Numbered from the stretch's first letter, positions 12,617 to 24,590 are shown. The stretch is 64,000 nt of DNA from Oenanthe sinensis (GCA_028671895.1 CM053806.1:16503001-16567000); one strand, 5' to 3'. Made by a program: numbers and translations. The notes: generated by a model not told the origin, from the sequence alone.

Positions 12617-13440
12617 ATGATTGGTGGATCTGGAACCTCTCGCAAGGTAGCCCATGACAAGGAGTTCGGCGTCGGAACTCAATTGACAAAACTCGTGGAG
12701 CAGGCTAAATCTTCTAGTCAGGTTTCTTCCACTCCTATATCTAATGATTTACGTGTTTTTAGCATTAATCCCGTTAGTTGTTTAAACACAACTCAACATC
12801 AAGATAATGTTCTGTTCAAGTTTAATGGTACGGTGTGTATTAAGCCCTCTACAAATATTTTTGAAAATGCTTAAAATGTTTGGAAGAACTGTTGTTTAGG
12901 TTATTTTGAGAGTCTGATTGCCATGAAAAATGACGAGGTTACCAGATTGTTGTTTGATAATTATGTGTATGCTTGTTTGTTTAAGGTTTCTAAACATTTT
13001 GTTGGTTACTATGTGATTATGTTTGATACATATTAGTCTTATAAACGAGCTCTACACTACATCCCTTTTCTTGTTGGAACCGTTAAGATGCACTTGAACC
13101 CTTATATGGAGCACTTTCATAGCATTCAACCTGTTGGAAAACAACAAATCTGGATTAGCCTTTCACTTACTAGTCTCGTGAGGGTATTTGTGCTATTAGC
13201 AACGCTATATACACACCTCTGACGATTGCTGAAAGTACCTGAAACCATTTACAGAGTTTAGAACCCGCATGTGAAGCATTTCTGTTAATAGAAGTAGGAG
13301 CTTTTAGTGCTAAATCTTCCATTGTCCTTGTCCACATGCTTAGGCATTCTAATAGATTTTTAGCTAGGGTCCTGGTCAAATATGTTTCTGAGGATGGGTT
13401 TTGCCCTATGTGTTTTTCCTGCCGTCATGCTGATAAGTAG
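12617..13440 (+). pseudogene. Degenerate DUF4283/zinc-knuckle protein, possibly LINE ORF1-like
   Basis: An open start (ATG 12617) runs to a stop at 12872. The same frame and neighbouring frames then continue with a pattern reminiscent of DUF4283: W-K-N-C-C-L-G-Y-F near 12875, a W-I-S-L segment near 13150, and a V-L-V-K-Y segment leading into C-P-x-C-F-S-C-R-H-A-D-K near 13400, which looks like a zinc knuckle. Several stops and frame changes interrupt it. DUF4283 with such a knuckle is common in plant LINE ORF1 proteins and related retro-derived genes. A C/T-rich tract (12445-12540) precedes it and could be a 5' leader. Assignment rests on pattern only. A generic gag relic is the alternative. 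Confidence 0.4.
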
Positions 13441-13901
13441 TGTCCCGAACTAAGAAACCTAATTCCCCATGCAAATAGTAAGCCTAATCATATTGATTCC
13501 ATTTTCACCCTTAACACTGAATATGTTTCTTCCAATGATAATTCTCAATCGAATAGTGTTTAAGGTGGAACCCAGGACCAAACTATAGTCTACTAACGAA
13601 AAAGAACATCGAAGCGGCTAGAACAGGTGAGCGCAACTCAAATAGATACTCACTCTGCTTCTGTGCATATACTAATTTAGGAGGACAAAGACCAAGACAA
13701 AATTGCAGGCAAGCGAGTGGCCCAAACTCTAATCCAATTGAAGTCAGTTCTAGGAATGATAATCAATGCTTCAATACTCTCGAGCACCAGGAGACAGGGA
13801 GGCCTCTAGTCATTGGATTGCCTAGTTCACTCAATGCAAGATTTGGTCACTAGAATACGGCTAAGCGTTGGCGATTGCTTAAGGATTGATGGTGTGTCCT
13901 T

Positions 13902-14013
13902 GCTGAGTATGAGAGGTTGAATACGCCTCGAAGCCAAATCTCATCCTAAGAAGAATAACTTGGGATCAAGGTTTGCTGAATATGCGAGGTTGAATATGCC
14001 TCAAAGCCAAATC
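13902..14013 (+). repeat. Imperfect 39-bp direct repeat in gypsy gag
   Basis: A 39-bp block beginning GCTGAGTATGAGAGGTTGAA at 13902-13940 recurs at 13975-14013 with five substitutions. Both copies encode the same gag segment, so it is a 73-bp internal duplication within the relic. Confidence 0.7.
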
Positions 14014-14292
14014 CTGATGGATATCGAGAAAGATCGAGATTTACAATGGCCTAAGCCTCTCAAGTCGGATCCTGAGAAAAGAAATAAAAATGTGTTATGT
14101 CGATTTCATAAGGATACCAGACATGACACGGATGATTGCCGACAGTTGAATGATGAAATTGAGTTCCTCATCAAGAGAGGAAAACTTTCTAAGTTCACCG
14201 AAGATGGAAGCCGCGATAGTCGCGACGATAATGGGAAACTTAATGATAATCGAGATAGGAATCATGGCCTAGAAGGTCTGTCATTAACATGA
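13960..14292 (+). pseudogene. Gypsy gag, C-terminal part with zinc knuckle
   Basis: This 110-residue open stretch contains CRFHKDTRHDTDDC followed by a D-E-I-E-F-L-I-x-x-G-K-L pattern, the retroviral-type zinc knuckle and helix that end Tat-lineage gag proteins. The knuckle packages element RNA in the particle. The N-terminal capsid part is absent upstream. It overlaps the start of the next frame by 4 bases. Confidence 0.7.
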
Positions 14293-14780
14293 TTTTTGGA
14301 GGACCTACTACTGCAGGGAGTTCAAGAAACTCAAGGAAAGCATACGCTAGAAAAGTTATGCAAGTCGTAGAAGAGGCACCTAAACGTTCCAGAACAGAAG
14401 TAATCATATCTATTGATGACTTAGACTTGGAAGGGGTAAAATTCCCTCATGACGATCCCCTTGTCATAGCACATTTGACAGGAAATTCAGAAGTAAAGAG
14501 AGTCCTAGTAGACAATGGAGCATCCGTTGATATCTTGTTCTACGATGCCTTTGTGAAGATGGGATATAATGATTCCCAACTAACCTCTTCGAATGTTCCA
14601 AACTACGGTTTCAATGGGGTGGAGTCGAAAGTAGAAGGAACCATTCAACTACCCATGACAATTGGGAGAGAACCTCGAGAGGTCACCCAAATGCTAACCT
14701 TCTTGGTAATCAAAGCATCCTCTACATACAACGTTATCCTTGGGAGGACAGGCTTGCACGCTTTCAAAGCCATTGCCTGA
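14289..14780 (+). pseudogene. Gypsy aspartic protease region
   Basis: This 163-residue frame contains V-L-V-D-N-G-A-S-V-D-I-L, the aspartic protease active site of Tat elements, and the downstream hydrophobic I-L-G-R-T-G-L motif (near residues 152-158) that forms the flap or dimer region. The usual D-T-G or D-S-G reads D-N-G, a change likely to harm activity. It stops at 14780. The related sequence resumes in another frame at 14790. Confidence 0.7.
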
Positions 14781-14789
14781 AGCTATCAC

Positions 14790-16420
14790 TTGAATATTAA
14801 ATTCCCCACTAGAAACGGTGTTCAAGAAGAGAAAGGACATCAGAAGATGGCAAAAAGTTATTATATGGCTGCCCTAAGACCTGATGGAGTCGGGGGGCAA
14901 GTTTTGCCTATAGAAGACATAGACGCAAGAGAAGATGAGGAAAGAAGGGGAAAACCAGCTGAAGACTTGGTTCTAATTCCCTTATTTCAGGGAGAACTTG
15001 ATAAAGTCACGTATATCGGGGCCTCACTAAAAGATCCTATGAAAGCCAAATTGACGAAATTCTTTCAAGAAAATGGAGACTTGTTTTCATGGACAGTCGC
15101 TAATATGCCAGGGATTGACCCCGAACTGATCACTCATAAACTTAATGTTATCCAAATCGAAAAATGGTGAAGTAAAAGAAGATAAACTTTGTTCAAGAAA
15201 GGCAATAGGCCATCAAACAAAAAGTGGAAAAGCTCTTAGAGGATTGTTTCATCGAGGAAATTAAATTTTCTGAATGGCTTGTGAACCCTGTAATGGTCAG
15301 GAAATCCAATGGAAAGTGGAGGATGTACGTCGACTTCACTGATTTGAATGATGCATGCCCAAATGATTGCTTCCCTCTTCCAAGAATTGATGCACTATAG
15401 GTGGGGCATGAGATGTTAAGCTTCATGGATGGCTTCAGTGGGTACAATCAAATCAAAATGCACAACGATGACATTGCTAAGGTATCTTCATCACTGATTT
15501 TGGTGTATTTTGTTATCTTGTTATGGCCTTTGGATTGAAAAATGCAAGAGTCACTTATCAAATGCTAGTTAACAAAATATTGAATCATCTCATTGAAAAA
15601 CAATGGAGGTCTACGTTGATGATATGCTAGTCAAAAGCCTCGATAAGGCCGACCATATTGAACACCTCAAAGGGGCTTTCGAAATGCTGAGGCACCACAA
15701 GATGATGCTAAACCCTGCAAAATATGCCTTTGGTGTAGGGTCTGGAAAATTCTTGGGAATGATGCTCTCTAAGAGAGGCATAGAGGCAAATCCTGACCAG
15801 ATCAAGGCCATACTAGACATGGAACCCCCTAAGACAGTGATGGATATCCAAAAATTAACGGGAAGAGTTGTGGCCTTAGGAAGGTTCGTCTCTAAGTCTG
15901 GAGATAAATGTCTACCCTTCTTCAAGACATTGAAGAAAGTAAAGGATTTTGTATGGACGGAAGAAAGCCAAAAGGCCTTCGAGGAGCTGAAAAAGTACAT
16001 GGTTGAAGCTCTATTGTTGTCCAAACCTAGTCCTGAGGACATCTTATAATTATACTTTGCCGTATCAGACAAAGCCCTAAGTGTCGTCCTTATAAAGGAA
16101 GAAGAAAAGATTCAAAAGCCGGTTTATTATGTGAGCAAGGTCTTGCATGGGACAGAACTAAACTACTCTAAGATTGAGAAGTTTGCATTAGTCTTGGAAA
16201 TGGCCTCTAGGAAGCTACGACCATACTTTCAAGCTCTCAAAATTGAGGTGTTAACTGATCAGCCTCTAAGGAACATCATACATAGCCCCAAGGCTAGTGG
16301 AAGAATGATTTAATGGGCCATAGAGCTAGAAGAATTTGACATCAAATATAAGCCTCGAATGGCCATTAAAGCTCAAGCTCTTGCTAACTTCGTGGTCGAA
16401 TGTACCCTCAATGACTAAGA
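14790..16420 (+). pseudogene. Gypsy reverse transcriptase and first RNase H, broken
   Basis: The frame 14790-15170 holds the linker into RT. Around 15193-15480 another frame gives R-K-S-N-G-K-W-R-M-Y-V-D-F-T-D-L-N-D-A and the F-P-L-P-R-I-D segment. Frame 15603-16049 gives the catalytic Y-V-D-D motif and the thumb region. From 16050 to 16420 a canonical RNase H follows (A-V-S-D-K-A-L-S-V-V-L, then S-K-I-E-K-F-A-L, then T-D-Q-P-L). At least four stops or frame changes separate these pieces. It copied element RNA when intact and is now non-functional. Confidence 0.8.
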
Positions 16421-16430
16421 AGTCGAGGGG

Positions 16431-16952
16431 AAGGACAATGAGGAAATACCTCAAGTGAAAGAAAAAGAACAAGCTCCCAACGAATATTGGGTGCTCAATT
16501 TTGATGGAGCATCAAAAACAAAATCTAGTGGAGAAAACTTGATGCTACAAAGCCCCGAAGGATTCCTTATTGAATATGATATCAAGCTAGACTTCCTAAC
16601 AACAATAATGAGGCTGAATATGAAGCTCTGATAGCCGGCCTTGGCTTGGCAAAGGCTCTGAATGCCAAGAATCTCAAAGTATATGGAGATTCGAAGTTAG
16701 TAATATCCCAAGTAAAGGGGGAATTTGAAGCAAGAGAAGAAGTTATGGCTAAATATCTTAGATTGGTAAAGGCCATAATGACTCAGTTCGAAGAATGTCA
16801 GATGGAATATGTTCCTAGGGAAGAGAATGCAAAGGCTGAAACCTTATCAAAGTTTATATCATTAAAAGTGGATGAGCACCCGGGGAGTGTCTACTTCCAA
16901 ATCCTGAAGACCCCTAGCATAGATGCGAAGCTGGTAGCTCCAATAAGCATGT
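16431..16952 (+). pseudogene. Gypsy second (archaeal-type) RNase H
   Basis: After the first RNase H comes W-V-L-N-F-D-G-A-S, then N-N-E-A-E-Y-E-A-L-I-A-G-L near 16606-16645 and V-Y-G-D-S-K-L-V near 16680. These are the D, E and D catalytic boxes of the additional RNase H of Tat elements. A frame change separates the first box from the other two. The domain is cut at 16952 by insertion of element D. Confidence 0.75.
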
Positions 16953-18194
16953 TGAAAGGCATAGGTGTACTAACTTGTAACACTTAATTACTATGTAACT
17001 CAACTAAGTAAAAGATAAAACAACAGCAAAACAAGGGAAACTGAAGAAGCACATGGAATCAATCAACTGAAGAAATGGTAATGATACTTGGTACTACAAG
17101 TAATTAATTTGGTTAATCAAGGATGCCTGAGTTAGAAGAAGTTCAATCTCAGTATTGCTCATGCCCTAACTTAACTAATGGAAAATCAAATTAATGTCAA
17201 AGAAGTACCAAGAAGACCAAAGTGATTTCATATGATGAATCTCAACAACTGGATAATGTAAAGGTTAATCAACAAATGAGAACTGACATTCAGAAGCAAG
17301 AACCCCTACAAGACTAGTCACTTATGAACCAGACCTTTGCATCAAGTGTCAGGACATTGGAGGCAAGTTCATGTCAGTAATAGAAGATCTCATTTGAATT
17401 GAGTGAGGAAAAGAAATTGAAGAAGCTAGGGAAACTTGCTCATAAAGGTTAATCCACAATTGGTCACTAAAGAAAGTCAACATTCGATGAGTGCATATTT
17501 GCCAAGGCAAATGTCGATCCACAGCAGATCGAGATTGAAAATTAAAGATAAACATTGCAAAGGCAAATCTTGATCCACGGCAGATCGAGATCGAGATCGA
17601 GATCTTCATAGATCGAGATCGAGATTCTCCCAGATCGAGATCGAGATCTTCATAGATCGAGATCGAGATTCTCCCAGATCGAGATCGAGATTTTCACAGA
17701 TCGAGATCGAGATGGGTCCAGGCGAAGATCGAGATGCGGGTAGATATGTAACATTTAATGTTCAAGGGACAAGTGGCTTATTGTGAATGGTTGATCCAGA
17801 GTTGTTGGGAAAGTACTTTTTGTTGTCGAAGTCCTGATTGAGCCACGTACACAAAAAGGACAAGATCAAGACTACATGACATTATAAAAGCAGCACTTTG
17901 TTTTTATTAGTAGACAGACTTTTATCTCTGTATTTCAACGATATATTAAAAAGAGAGAGCATTTACTGTAAAACAATAGTGAGAGAGAGGATCAGTTGAA
18001 TCTAGCTTTAATTGCTGTATTTAGTGTTCAACTGATCATGATGCCTTTATGAATGTTGTAGCAAATCCTTCAATGAATATAATGATATATTCTTGAAATT
18101 CTGTGTCATAATTTATTACCTGCATATTTATACATTCTCTCGTTATTCTAAAAAGTTGTATTCACCCCCCCTCTACAACACTTTGGACCTAACA
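16953..18194 (+). repeat. 5' LTR of element D
   Basis: A 1,242-bp LTR starting TGAAAGGCATAGG and ending GGACCTAACA, directly followed by the primer site. It carries a 22-bp tandem array (17589-17720), a TATAAAA box (17883-17889) and a C-rich end CACCCCCCCTCTACAACA. The 5' TGAAAGGCAT matches the LTR start of element B, although the bodies differ. Confidence 0.85.
17589..17720 (+). repeat. Six 22-bp tandem repeats with a GATCGAGAT core
   Basis: Six consecutive units begin at 17589, 17611, 17633, 17655, 17677 and 17699. Each starts with the 15-mer GATCGAGATCGAGAT followed by a variable 7-mer (cttcata, tctccca, cttcata, tctccca, tttcaca, gggtcca). The array lies about 160 bp upstream of the LTR TATA box, the place where Sirevirus LTRs are known to carry repeated motif boxes. 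The core contains CpG sites. Confidence 0.9.
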
Positions 18195-18196
18195 AT

Positions 18197-18210
18197 TGGT
18201 ATCAGAGCGC
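18197..18210 (+). other. Primer binding site of element D
   Basis: TGGTATCAGAGCGC lies two bases after the LTR end. It matches the plant Ty1/copia PBS complementary to the 3' end of initiator tRNA-Met, where minus-strand DNA synthesis begins. Confidence 0.85.
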
Positions 18211-18731
18211 CTGTTAAACACATCTAACAGAGATCTTACTGTGTTGTTTGAGTTGGTTCTTGAAAATCCCAGATCTAATTTTTCTTGAAGTTTGTGCCGA
18301 AAGTTTTTATTTGCTTCTTCCTGGAAAAGTCATAGATCTAAAAAGTTCTAAGTAATGGTGTAAGGAATATTTGTACAACATTCCAAAACATTGTACTTTA
18401 GAGCTTTGTGGGTTTTCTTGTGGTCAAAAATCTGGTTATAAAAGAATATTTTATTGGTTGACTAGGGAACTTGAATCAACTGTTTGGTTGAACAAAAAGA
18501 ACAAATTCGAACTACTATCAACTAGATAGTGGATAACTTTTTGTTTGGACTTGGAAGACTGGTGGACCCTGCTACTGTTCCTGTGATTAGAACTAACTTG
18601 CTTGAATCTTAAGTGCAAAATCCATTGGATATTAAGTGTTGGATATTTAAAGTGAGATAATTAATTTTTCAAGTAAATACAATTTATTGTAATTTGAAAA
18701 GTGTATTATCTTACTTTTAAACCTCATTAAA

Positions 18732-20279
18732 ATGGCCACCGCACACAGATTTAAGATACCTCCGTTTGATGCACAACATTATGACGAATGGACCGGAAGG
18801 ATGAGAGCTTACCTTGAATCAATAAACAAGGTATACTTGAGAATATTGGAAAACGTCCATACATACCCATGAAAATTGAGCCAGAGCGAATGGAAGGAGG
18901 GATACTAATACCATCCCGATCTGTTCCTAAAGAGGAAATTGAGTTTTCAGACGCAGATAAAGAATTGGTTGGTATGGATGCGTCGTTACGCAACGTCATA
19001 ATTGAATCCCTAAACTCAAAGTACTATGTTCAGATAAAGGGATTAAAAACAGCTAAAGCCATGTGGGATAAACTGGCTGTGGTGATGGAGGGGACCGAGG
19101 AAGTTAGAGATAATCACAAACGCATTCTGATATCTGAATATGAATCGTTCAGATGCGAACGAGGAGAAAGCGTAGCGGATGTTTACAAACGTTACAGTAA
19201 ATTGCTTATCGAGCTGAGTATAAGAGATAAAGTCTATCCACTAGCAGATTCAAATATCAAGTTTCTCTTGAATTTGCCTAAACATCTGGAACACAGGATC
19301 ACTGCCATTCGAGAGTCAAGAGACTTGAAAAATACTTCTCTCGAAAAGCTGTATGGTGTTTTGAAGACCTACGAGCTGGAGCAGGAATAAAATGACAGAA
19401 GAAGATCCTACAATAGTGGAGAACACAAAGCGGTAAGTGAGTCTGGACTTGTAGCTGAAGAGTCTGCTGTAAAGGAACTTGCAGCTGTCTCATTGAAAAC
19501 TGCTAATCCTGAAAGGGTGGTATTAGACATTGAAGATCCATCCGAAGAAAGTGAGGATGAATACTATACCCTTGAAGAGCTGGACAAATTAGAAGACAAG
19601 TCATATGCTTGTATTGCTCGAGAATTTGCTCATATCAGCTCCAGGAAGCAAAGAAGAGGTAAAAGACGATTTGGTAGTTCTTTCAGCCGAAGAGGCAGCA
19701 GTAACAGCAGAGGCAGTAGTGTAAGTGGTCGGGGAAGTTACAGCGGTCGAGGTAGCACATCTGGTAGTGGCTACAGACCTAACCTGGTAGACAAGAACAA
19801 GTTCAGATGCTTTAACTGCAATGAATTGGGACACTTTGCAACAGAGTGCAAGAAACCCAAATACGTTCATCCCAAGGAAACCTATGCTGATCTGAAAAAG
19901 AAATATGATGCCTTGGTTAGCAAGCAACAGAAGGGAAGCCGGGCTTATGTTGTGACTGAAGGGAAGGGTTGGGACGAGTCTGATGAAGATGAAGATCAGG
20001 AGCTATGCAACTTCGCTTTAATGGCAAAATCTTCAGAACAATCAGAGGTACCAATTCTAACCGTAAATGAAATGTCTATTCCTGAGTACCAAAATGAATT
20101 AGCTGCCATGACTAAAGACATGTACAATCTCCAACTAAATCTAATTGCTGTTAATGAGGAAAATGCTAAACTCTCCCTTAAGAATAGACTTCTCGAGGCC
20201 AGGGTAGAGGAATTAGAATCAGGAGAAAGTAAAGAAAGGCAGTTAATGAATCAGGTAGAGGTTTTAGAACACAAGCTTA
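18732..20279 (+). pseudogene. Element D gag, 5' part, frameshifted and cut by element A
   Basis: The ATG at 18732 opens a gag N-terminus (M-A-T-A-H-R-F-K-I-P-P-F-D). A missing base near 18857 throws it into a stop, and the correct frame resumes at 18869. The copia-type gag (UBN2) region follows with E-G-T-E-E-V-R and L-Y-G-V-L-K-T-Y-E-L. An in-frame TAA lies at 19388. The frame then continues through an R-G-S-S-rich segment to the zinc knuckle CFNCNELGHFATEC (from 19808) and a coiled-coil-like region. At 20279 the LTR of element A interrupts the codon run, and gag resumes at 56641. Gag forms the particle and binds RNA. This copy cannot be made as one product. Confidence 0.85.
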
Positions 20280-21398
20280 TGTTAGGAATCTACATGAGAT
20301 TTGATGATAACATTAATCTTAGAATCATAGAAATTTTATTTGTTGTAACTGATCAATTGATATGAAAGTTATAAATATCAATTGATCAGGAAACCATTTA
20401 TCAGTTGAAGTGTTTATTTGAATCAACTAATAATTTGGATTGTAGCGTAGGTGTACTTAGTCTATTTCAATCGATAAGGTGTAAATCAATTGATATTTTG
20501 TTCATCAATTGATGTTAGAGTCGATTGATATGGATCATCAATTGATGTGTAAATTAAACTGTTAAATTGTAATTATGTGAAGACAGGAAATTGCACAAGT
20601 GAAGGATGATTAATTGATATTGAAGCATCGATGGATGAAGGATCAATCGAAGAAGCCAAGTCAAGCATTGAAGACCATCAACTGATGTGAAGACCCATCG
20701 ACTGATATATCGATTGATAACATCTATCAATCGATAAGACATCTTTTATCAGTCGATGGATATAAAGATCAATCGAAGTAGTACATCAGTTGATGGATTA
20801 AAGAATGGATCAATTGATATGCTTAACAGCAAATTATCAATTGAGTGTGACAACACAGAAAGAATATCTGTTGAAGATCCAGAGAACAAAAAGCACACCT
20901 ATGGAAGACAGTCTAGAGTGACTGTGAAGACTCAATCAGAAGCTGTCTTTCAAACCTTTTTGTAAAATAGAAAAAGGTAAAAGGAAGGCAGGTAGAAACA
21001 ATCCTAGTGTAGGAATTGTAAAAGAACACTTGTGGTATATAAACAAGTGCAGTAGCATTATTAGAAAACATACAAGTTAGACATATTTCTTAATCAACTG
21101 TTCAAGCTTGAGAGCACTTGTGTAAGAACAGTTGATTTGTTTTCTAATCTTGTAAAAACGAAGCTAGGTTTCTTCTAACCTAGGAGCATTGAGCAAAAAT
21201 ATATATTGATGGAAAAACCAATACATCAATAATTTTAAATCTCTTTGTTCAGTTTTATTTTTCAGCATTAATTTGTTCGAACTTATTCTCTTATTCTTTC
21301 AATCATCAAGAACAAATATTAGAACACACAAAAAGTTTTAATATTTGTATTCAACCCCCCCCCTTCTACAAATATTGACATTGTTCTAAGGAATAACA
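20280..21398 (+). repeat. 5' LTR of element A
   Basis: A 1,119-bp LTR, TGTTAGGAATC to AAGGAATAACA. It is crowded with decamers of the type ATCAATTGAT, ATCGATTGAT and ATCAACTGAT between about 20350 and 20840. These are followed by TATATAAA (21036-21043) and a C-rich end. The array upstream of the TATA box matches the repeated-motif layout of Sirevirus LTRs. Confidence 0.92.
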
Positions 21399-21400
21399 AT

Positions 21401-21415
21401 TGGTATTAGAGCAGG
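21401..21415 (+). other. Primer binding site of element A
   Basis: TGGTATTAGAGCAGG starts two bases after the LTR end and differs from the canonical tRNA-Met primer site by one T for C. Confidence 0.85.
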
Positions 21416-21456
21416 CTTTCAACATACAGAAAGTTTAAAGATCAAGAACAGTCAAT

Positions 21457-23617
21457 ATGGGTCAAAAAGATTCAGGTGTGAAAATTCCAGTTTTAGAGAA
21501 AGATGAATATTTTCCATGGAAGGTCAAAATGCATCTGCATCTTCTTTCTCTCGACCCTTCTTATGTTAACTGCATAGAAAAAGGTCCTCATGTTCCCATG
21601 AAGCTAGTCACAGGTGTAAACCCTGATGGAACTCCTGCACTTGACAGACATGTTCCAAAACTTATTTCTGAGTTCACAGAAGAGGATGAAAAAGAAGTAC
21701 TCAAAGACAAGAAGGCCATGAACATTCTGTTTAATGGTCTAGATAAAGATATGTTTGACAATGTAATAAACTGTACTTCATCAAAAGAAGTATGGGATAC
21801 ACTTCAAACTCTGTGTGAAGGAACTGAACAAGTAAGGAAAAACAAGATGCAACTCTTGATTCAAAAATATGAATCATTCCATTTCAAGAGTGGAGAATCT
21901 ATCAATGACACCTATAGCAGATTTCAGAAGTTGTTAAATGGATTGAAGCTATATGGTACGGTTTATGCAACTGAGGATACAAATCTAAAATTTCTTAGAT
22001 CTCTTCCAAAAGAATGGAAACCAATGACTGTTTCCATTAGACAATCTCAGGACTTCAAGGATTTTACACTGGAGAAACTTTATGGTATTCTCAAGACATA
22101 TGAGTTGGAAATCCAACAGGATGAAGAGATTGAGAAGAATCAAAGAAAAGAGAAAACTGTGGCTTTAGTAGTCAAGGGAAATGAAGAGAAGAAGGAAAAT
22201 GGGTATGAAGAAGAGTCAGTCATGATGGCTGGTGATGCTGTTGAAGAATCATTCAAGAGAAAAGGAAAGAGCAAGTGTGAAGAAGATGAAACATGCTCTC
22301 AGGATGATTTGGATGAGATTGATGAGCACCCTGCATTTCTGACAAGGAAATTTTCAAAACTAAAATTCAAGAAGAATCCATATGCTCAAAGGCCTGGATC
22401 CCAGTTTAGAAACAACAATCAAAATAAAAATCTGGTTGACAGATCTAAATTCAAATGCTTTAACTGTGGATTGGCTGGTCATTTCTCAAGTGAGTGCAAG
22501 AAGCCAAAACAAGAAAAGGCAAAGTCATATGAGGGTATTGATTATAAAAAGAAATACTTTGACCTTTTAAAACAAAAAGAAAAGGCTTTTGTAACTGAGG
22601 AGAAGGACTGGGCTGCTGAGGATAGTGATTCTGAAGAATATGTCAATCTTGCATTAATGGCCAATCATGAAGATGAAGAAGCTAGTTCAGCATCTAATCA
22701 GGTACTAGCTACCAACTTTTCCGAGCTTACATCTGAGGAATGCAATAGTACTATTAATGAAATGTCTAATGAACTGTACAATTTGCATGTCACTCTAAAA
22801 TCTCTAAACAAAGAAAATCTCAAGTTAAAGAACACCATTGATGCCTTAACTGAGAGAAATATTTTTCTTGAAAATGAACTTGTTTGTTTAGAAAGATTTA
22901 AGCAGGAAAGAAAGGATGCTAGGAATGAACTAGTAAACAGTTTGAAAAGAGAAGAATTGTTGAAAGAACAATTAGCTGAAGAAATTGAAACCATTAGCAA
23001 ATGGAATAGGTCTGCTAAAACTGCCAAACAAATTATTGATGTTCAGGGTGTAGATACTCTAGGAGATCTCCCCAAATCAATAGGCAAGTCATTGGCTGAT
23101 ACTTCAATGGATAAAGATCAATCGACTGCTAATCCTTTATCAACTGATAAGGATTATCAATCGATTGATGCTGAATCAATCGATAAGCATCCATTGACAA
23201 GTAAATCATCAATGGCTAATAAAAAGAACAAATTTAGCACTCCTATTAAGTTTGTTAAGGAAACCAAGAATCAAGTTGAGACTGAGACTGAGAAGATCAT
23301 CATAGGTAGCTTATCCAAGAAACAATTAAAAGAAAAATTAGAAAAGATAGCACCTGTGGAAATTACTCTATCTAAGTCTGAGAAAAAGAAAAAGAATAGG
23401 AATGGTAAAGTAGGCATAAATAAGCACAATAATTACACTCCTGATATGTATGCACCTAGAAAGGTATGTGCTAAATGTGGTAGTGTAAATCATTTGTCCA
23501 TGCAATGCAAAAGTGAAAAGAATTCTATATCTGCAAATGATTTAAATATACATGCCATGACTGCAAATGCCATGTTTACCAATCCTATGCTCATGAATGC
23601 CATGTCTTCTAATTTGG
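21457..23617 (+). pseudogene. Element A gag, 5' part, interrupted by B LTR
   Basis: The first ATG after the PBS opens a gag that stays in frame for 720 codons up to the B insertion. The copia-type gag domain spans roughly residues 10-230 (E-G-T-E-Q-V-R-K-N and L-Y-G-I-L-K-T-Y-E-L). A zinc knuckle CFNCGLAGHFSSEC lies at residues 334-347, a coiled-coil-rich part at about 430-530, and a second knuckle CAKCGSVNHLSMQC at 671-684. A run of S-I-D, S-T-D and S-M-D tripeptides near residues 548-572 reflects the LTR decamer in coding sequence. Insertion of the B LTR at 23618 ends the native frame; the ORF continues only 13 codons into the LTR. The gag tail lies after each B LTR copy. Gag assembles the particle. 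Confidence 0.88.
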
Positions 23618-24116
23618 TGAAAGGCATATGTCAAGGCCTATTTGTAATTAGTAGATGACAACTCAACTCATGTAAGAAATTAGAGTAAGTAATAAATTCT
23701 GAGGATGAAATCAAATCGAAGAATGTCAATTAGACACAAAGAATCAACTTGTCAGAAGAATTATAATGAAGTTGCTACTCTACACCGGAAGAAGTTCATT
23801 TATATGTTCTGCGTCGTAGAAAAATAGAGAAGCAGTTGTTCAGAAGATTCAGAAGATTCTAAGTGGCTACTACAGAAGATTCCAGAAGAAGAATGAAGAC
23901 AGTGAAGTAGAAGAAGAACAGAAGACCACAGCTTAATGTTAAAGATGAAGAATATTTATTATAGTATGACATAAATGAACCAGACAGTACATTTGTGTGT
24001 CAACTAAAATAATAAATATTCATCATCTAGCTCAAGTGGTTTTATGACAAAAGACACAACGAAGACTGGAAGACTTCAAGACTGATAGCACGGATTTAGC
24101 ACAGTCTATCTGCAAG

Positions 24117-24380
24117 AATCAATCAACGGATATCTATCTGCAAGAAGCAATCGACTGATAAATATCGATCGATAAGTCATCAACTGATAATAAGCCATCG
24201 ACTGATAAAGCCAATCGAGAAGTCATCGATCGAGAACTCAAGTCATCAACTGATATTTATCAATCGAGAACTCAAGTCATCAACTGATATTTATCAATCG
24301 AGAACTCGACAACATATATTTATTGATCGAGAAGTCATCAACGGATATTTACCAATCGAGAAGTCTCACAAGTACTCGAT
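24117..24380 (+). repeat. ATCRAYTGAT / AATCGAGAA motif array in B LTR
   Basis: About twenty short boxes (ATCAACTGAT, ATCGACTGAT, ATCGATCGA, CAATCGAGAA) are packed into 260 bp, resembling the array of element A. The same array is present in the other B LTRs at about 34371-34634 and 44626-44889. Confidence 0.85.
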
Positions 24381-24457
24381 TGATTAGCTCACAGCCTGAC
24401 TTCTTGAAGCTTAAAGGAGATGAGTATTCGGTTGATTCAAACATCTAGTTTAAAAAT

Positions 24458-24590
24458 AAGTCATACCGAGATTCAGTAAGTCATACCGACCATTCAGAAG
24501 TCATACCCAGTTTTTAAATGTCATACAAGGGTTAAAATAAGTCATACAGACTTATTTTCTTGAAATTAAGTCATACTGAAAAAGGTCATA
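24458..24590 (+). repeat. Phased AAGTCATAC boxes upstream of the B LTR TATA box
   Basis: Boxes start at 24458, 24478, 24498 and 24518 (exactly 20 bp apart; the fourth is ATGTCATAC), then 24539 and 24568, with a partial GTCATA at 24585-24590. The array ends 20 bp before TATAAATA. It recurs in the other two LTR copies. Confidence 0.9.

Larger units (their letters stand above)
13890..16952 (+). mobile_element. Truncated Ty3/gypsy element, Tat lineage, interrupted by element D
   Basis: Gag C-terminus, protease, reverse transcriptase, RNase H and a second (archaeal-type) RNase H follow one another on the + strand. The dual RNase H is the hallmark of the Tat branch (Ogre, Retand). There is no 5' LTR, primer site or gag N-terminus, and the right end is cut at 16952 by the LTR of element D. 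Integrase and 3' LTR, if retained, lie beyond the window. Many stops and frameshifts make it the oldest layer of the nest. Confidence 0.85.

Noticed and set aside
15611..16072. 153-residue minus-strand ORF
   Set aside because: It is the antisense shadow of the gypsy RT Y-V-D-D region, whose sense translation is clearly recognisable.
17577..17735. Regular short repeats resembling a CRISPR array
   Set aside because: The 22-bp units are nearly continuous, with 7-bp semi-conserved spacers, inside a plant LTR upstream of a TATA box, without cas genes.
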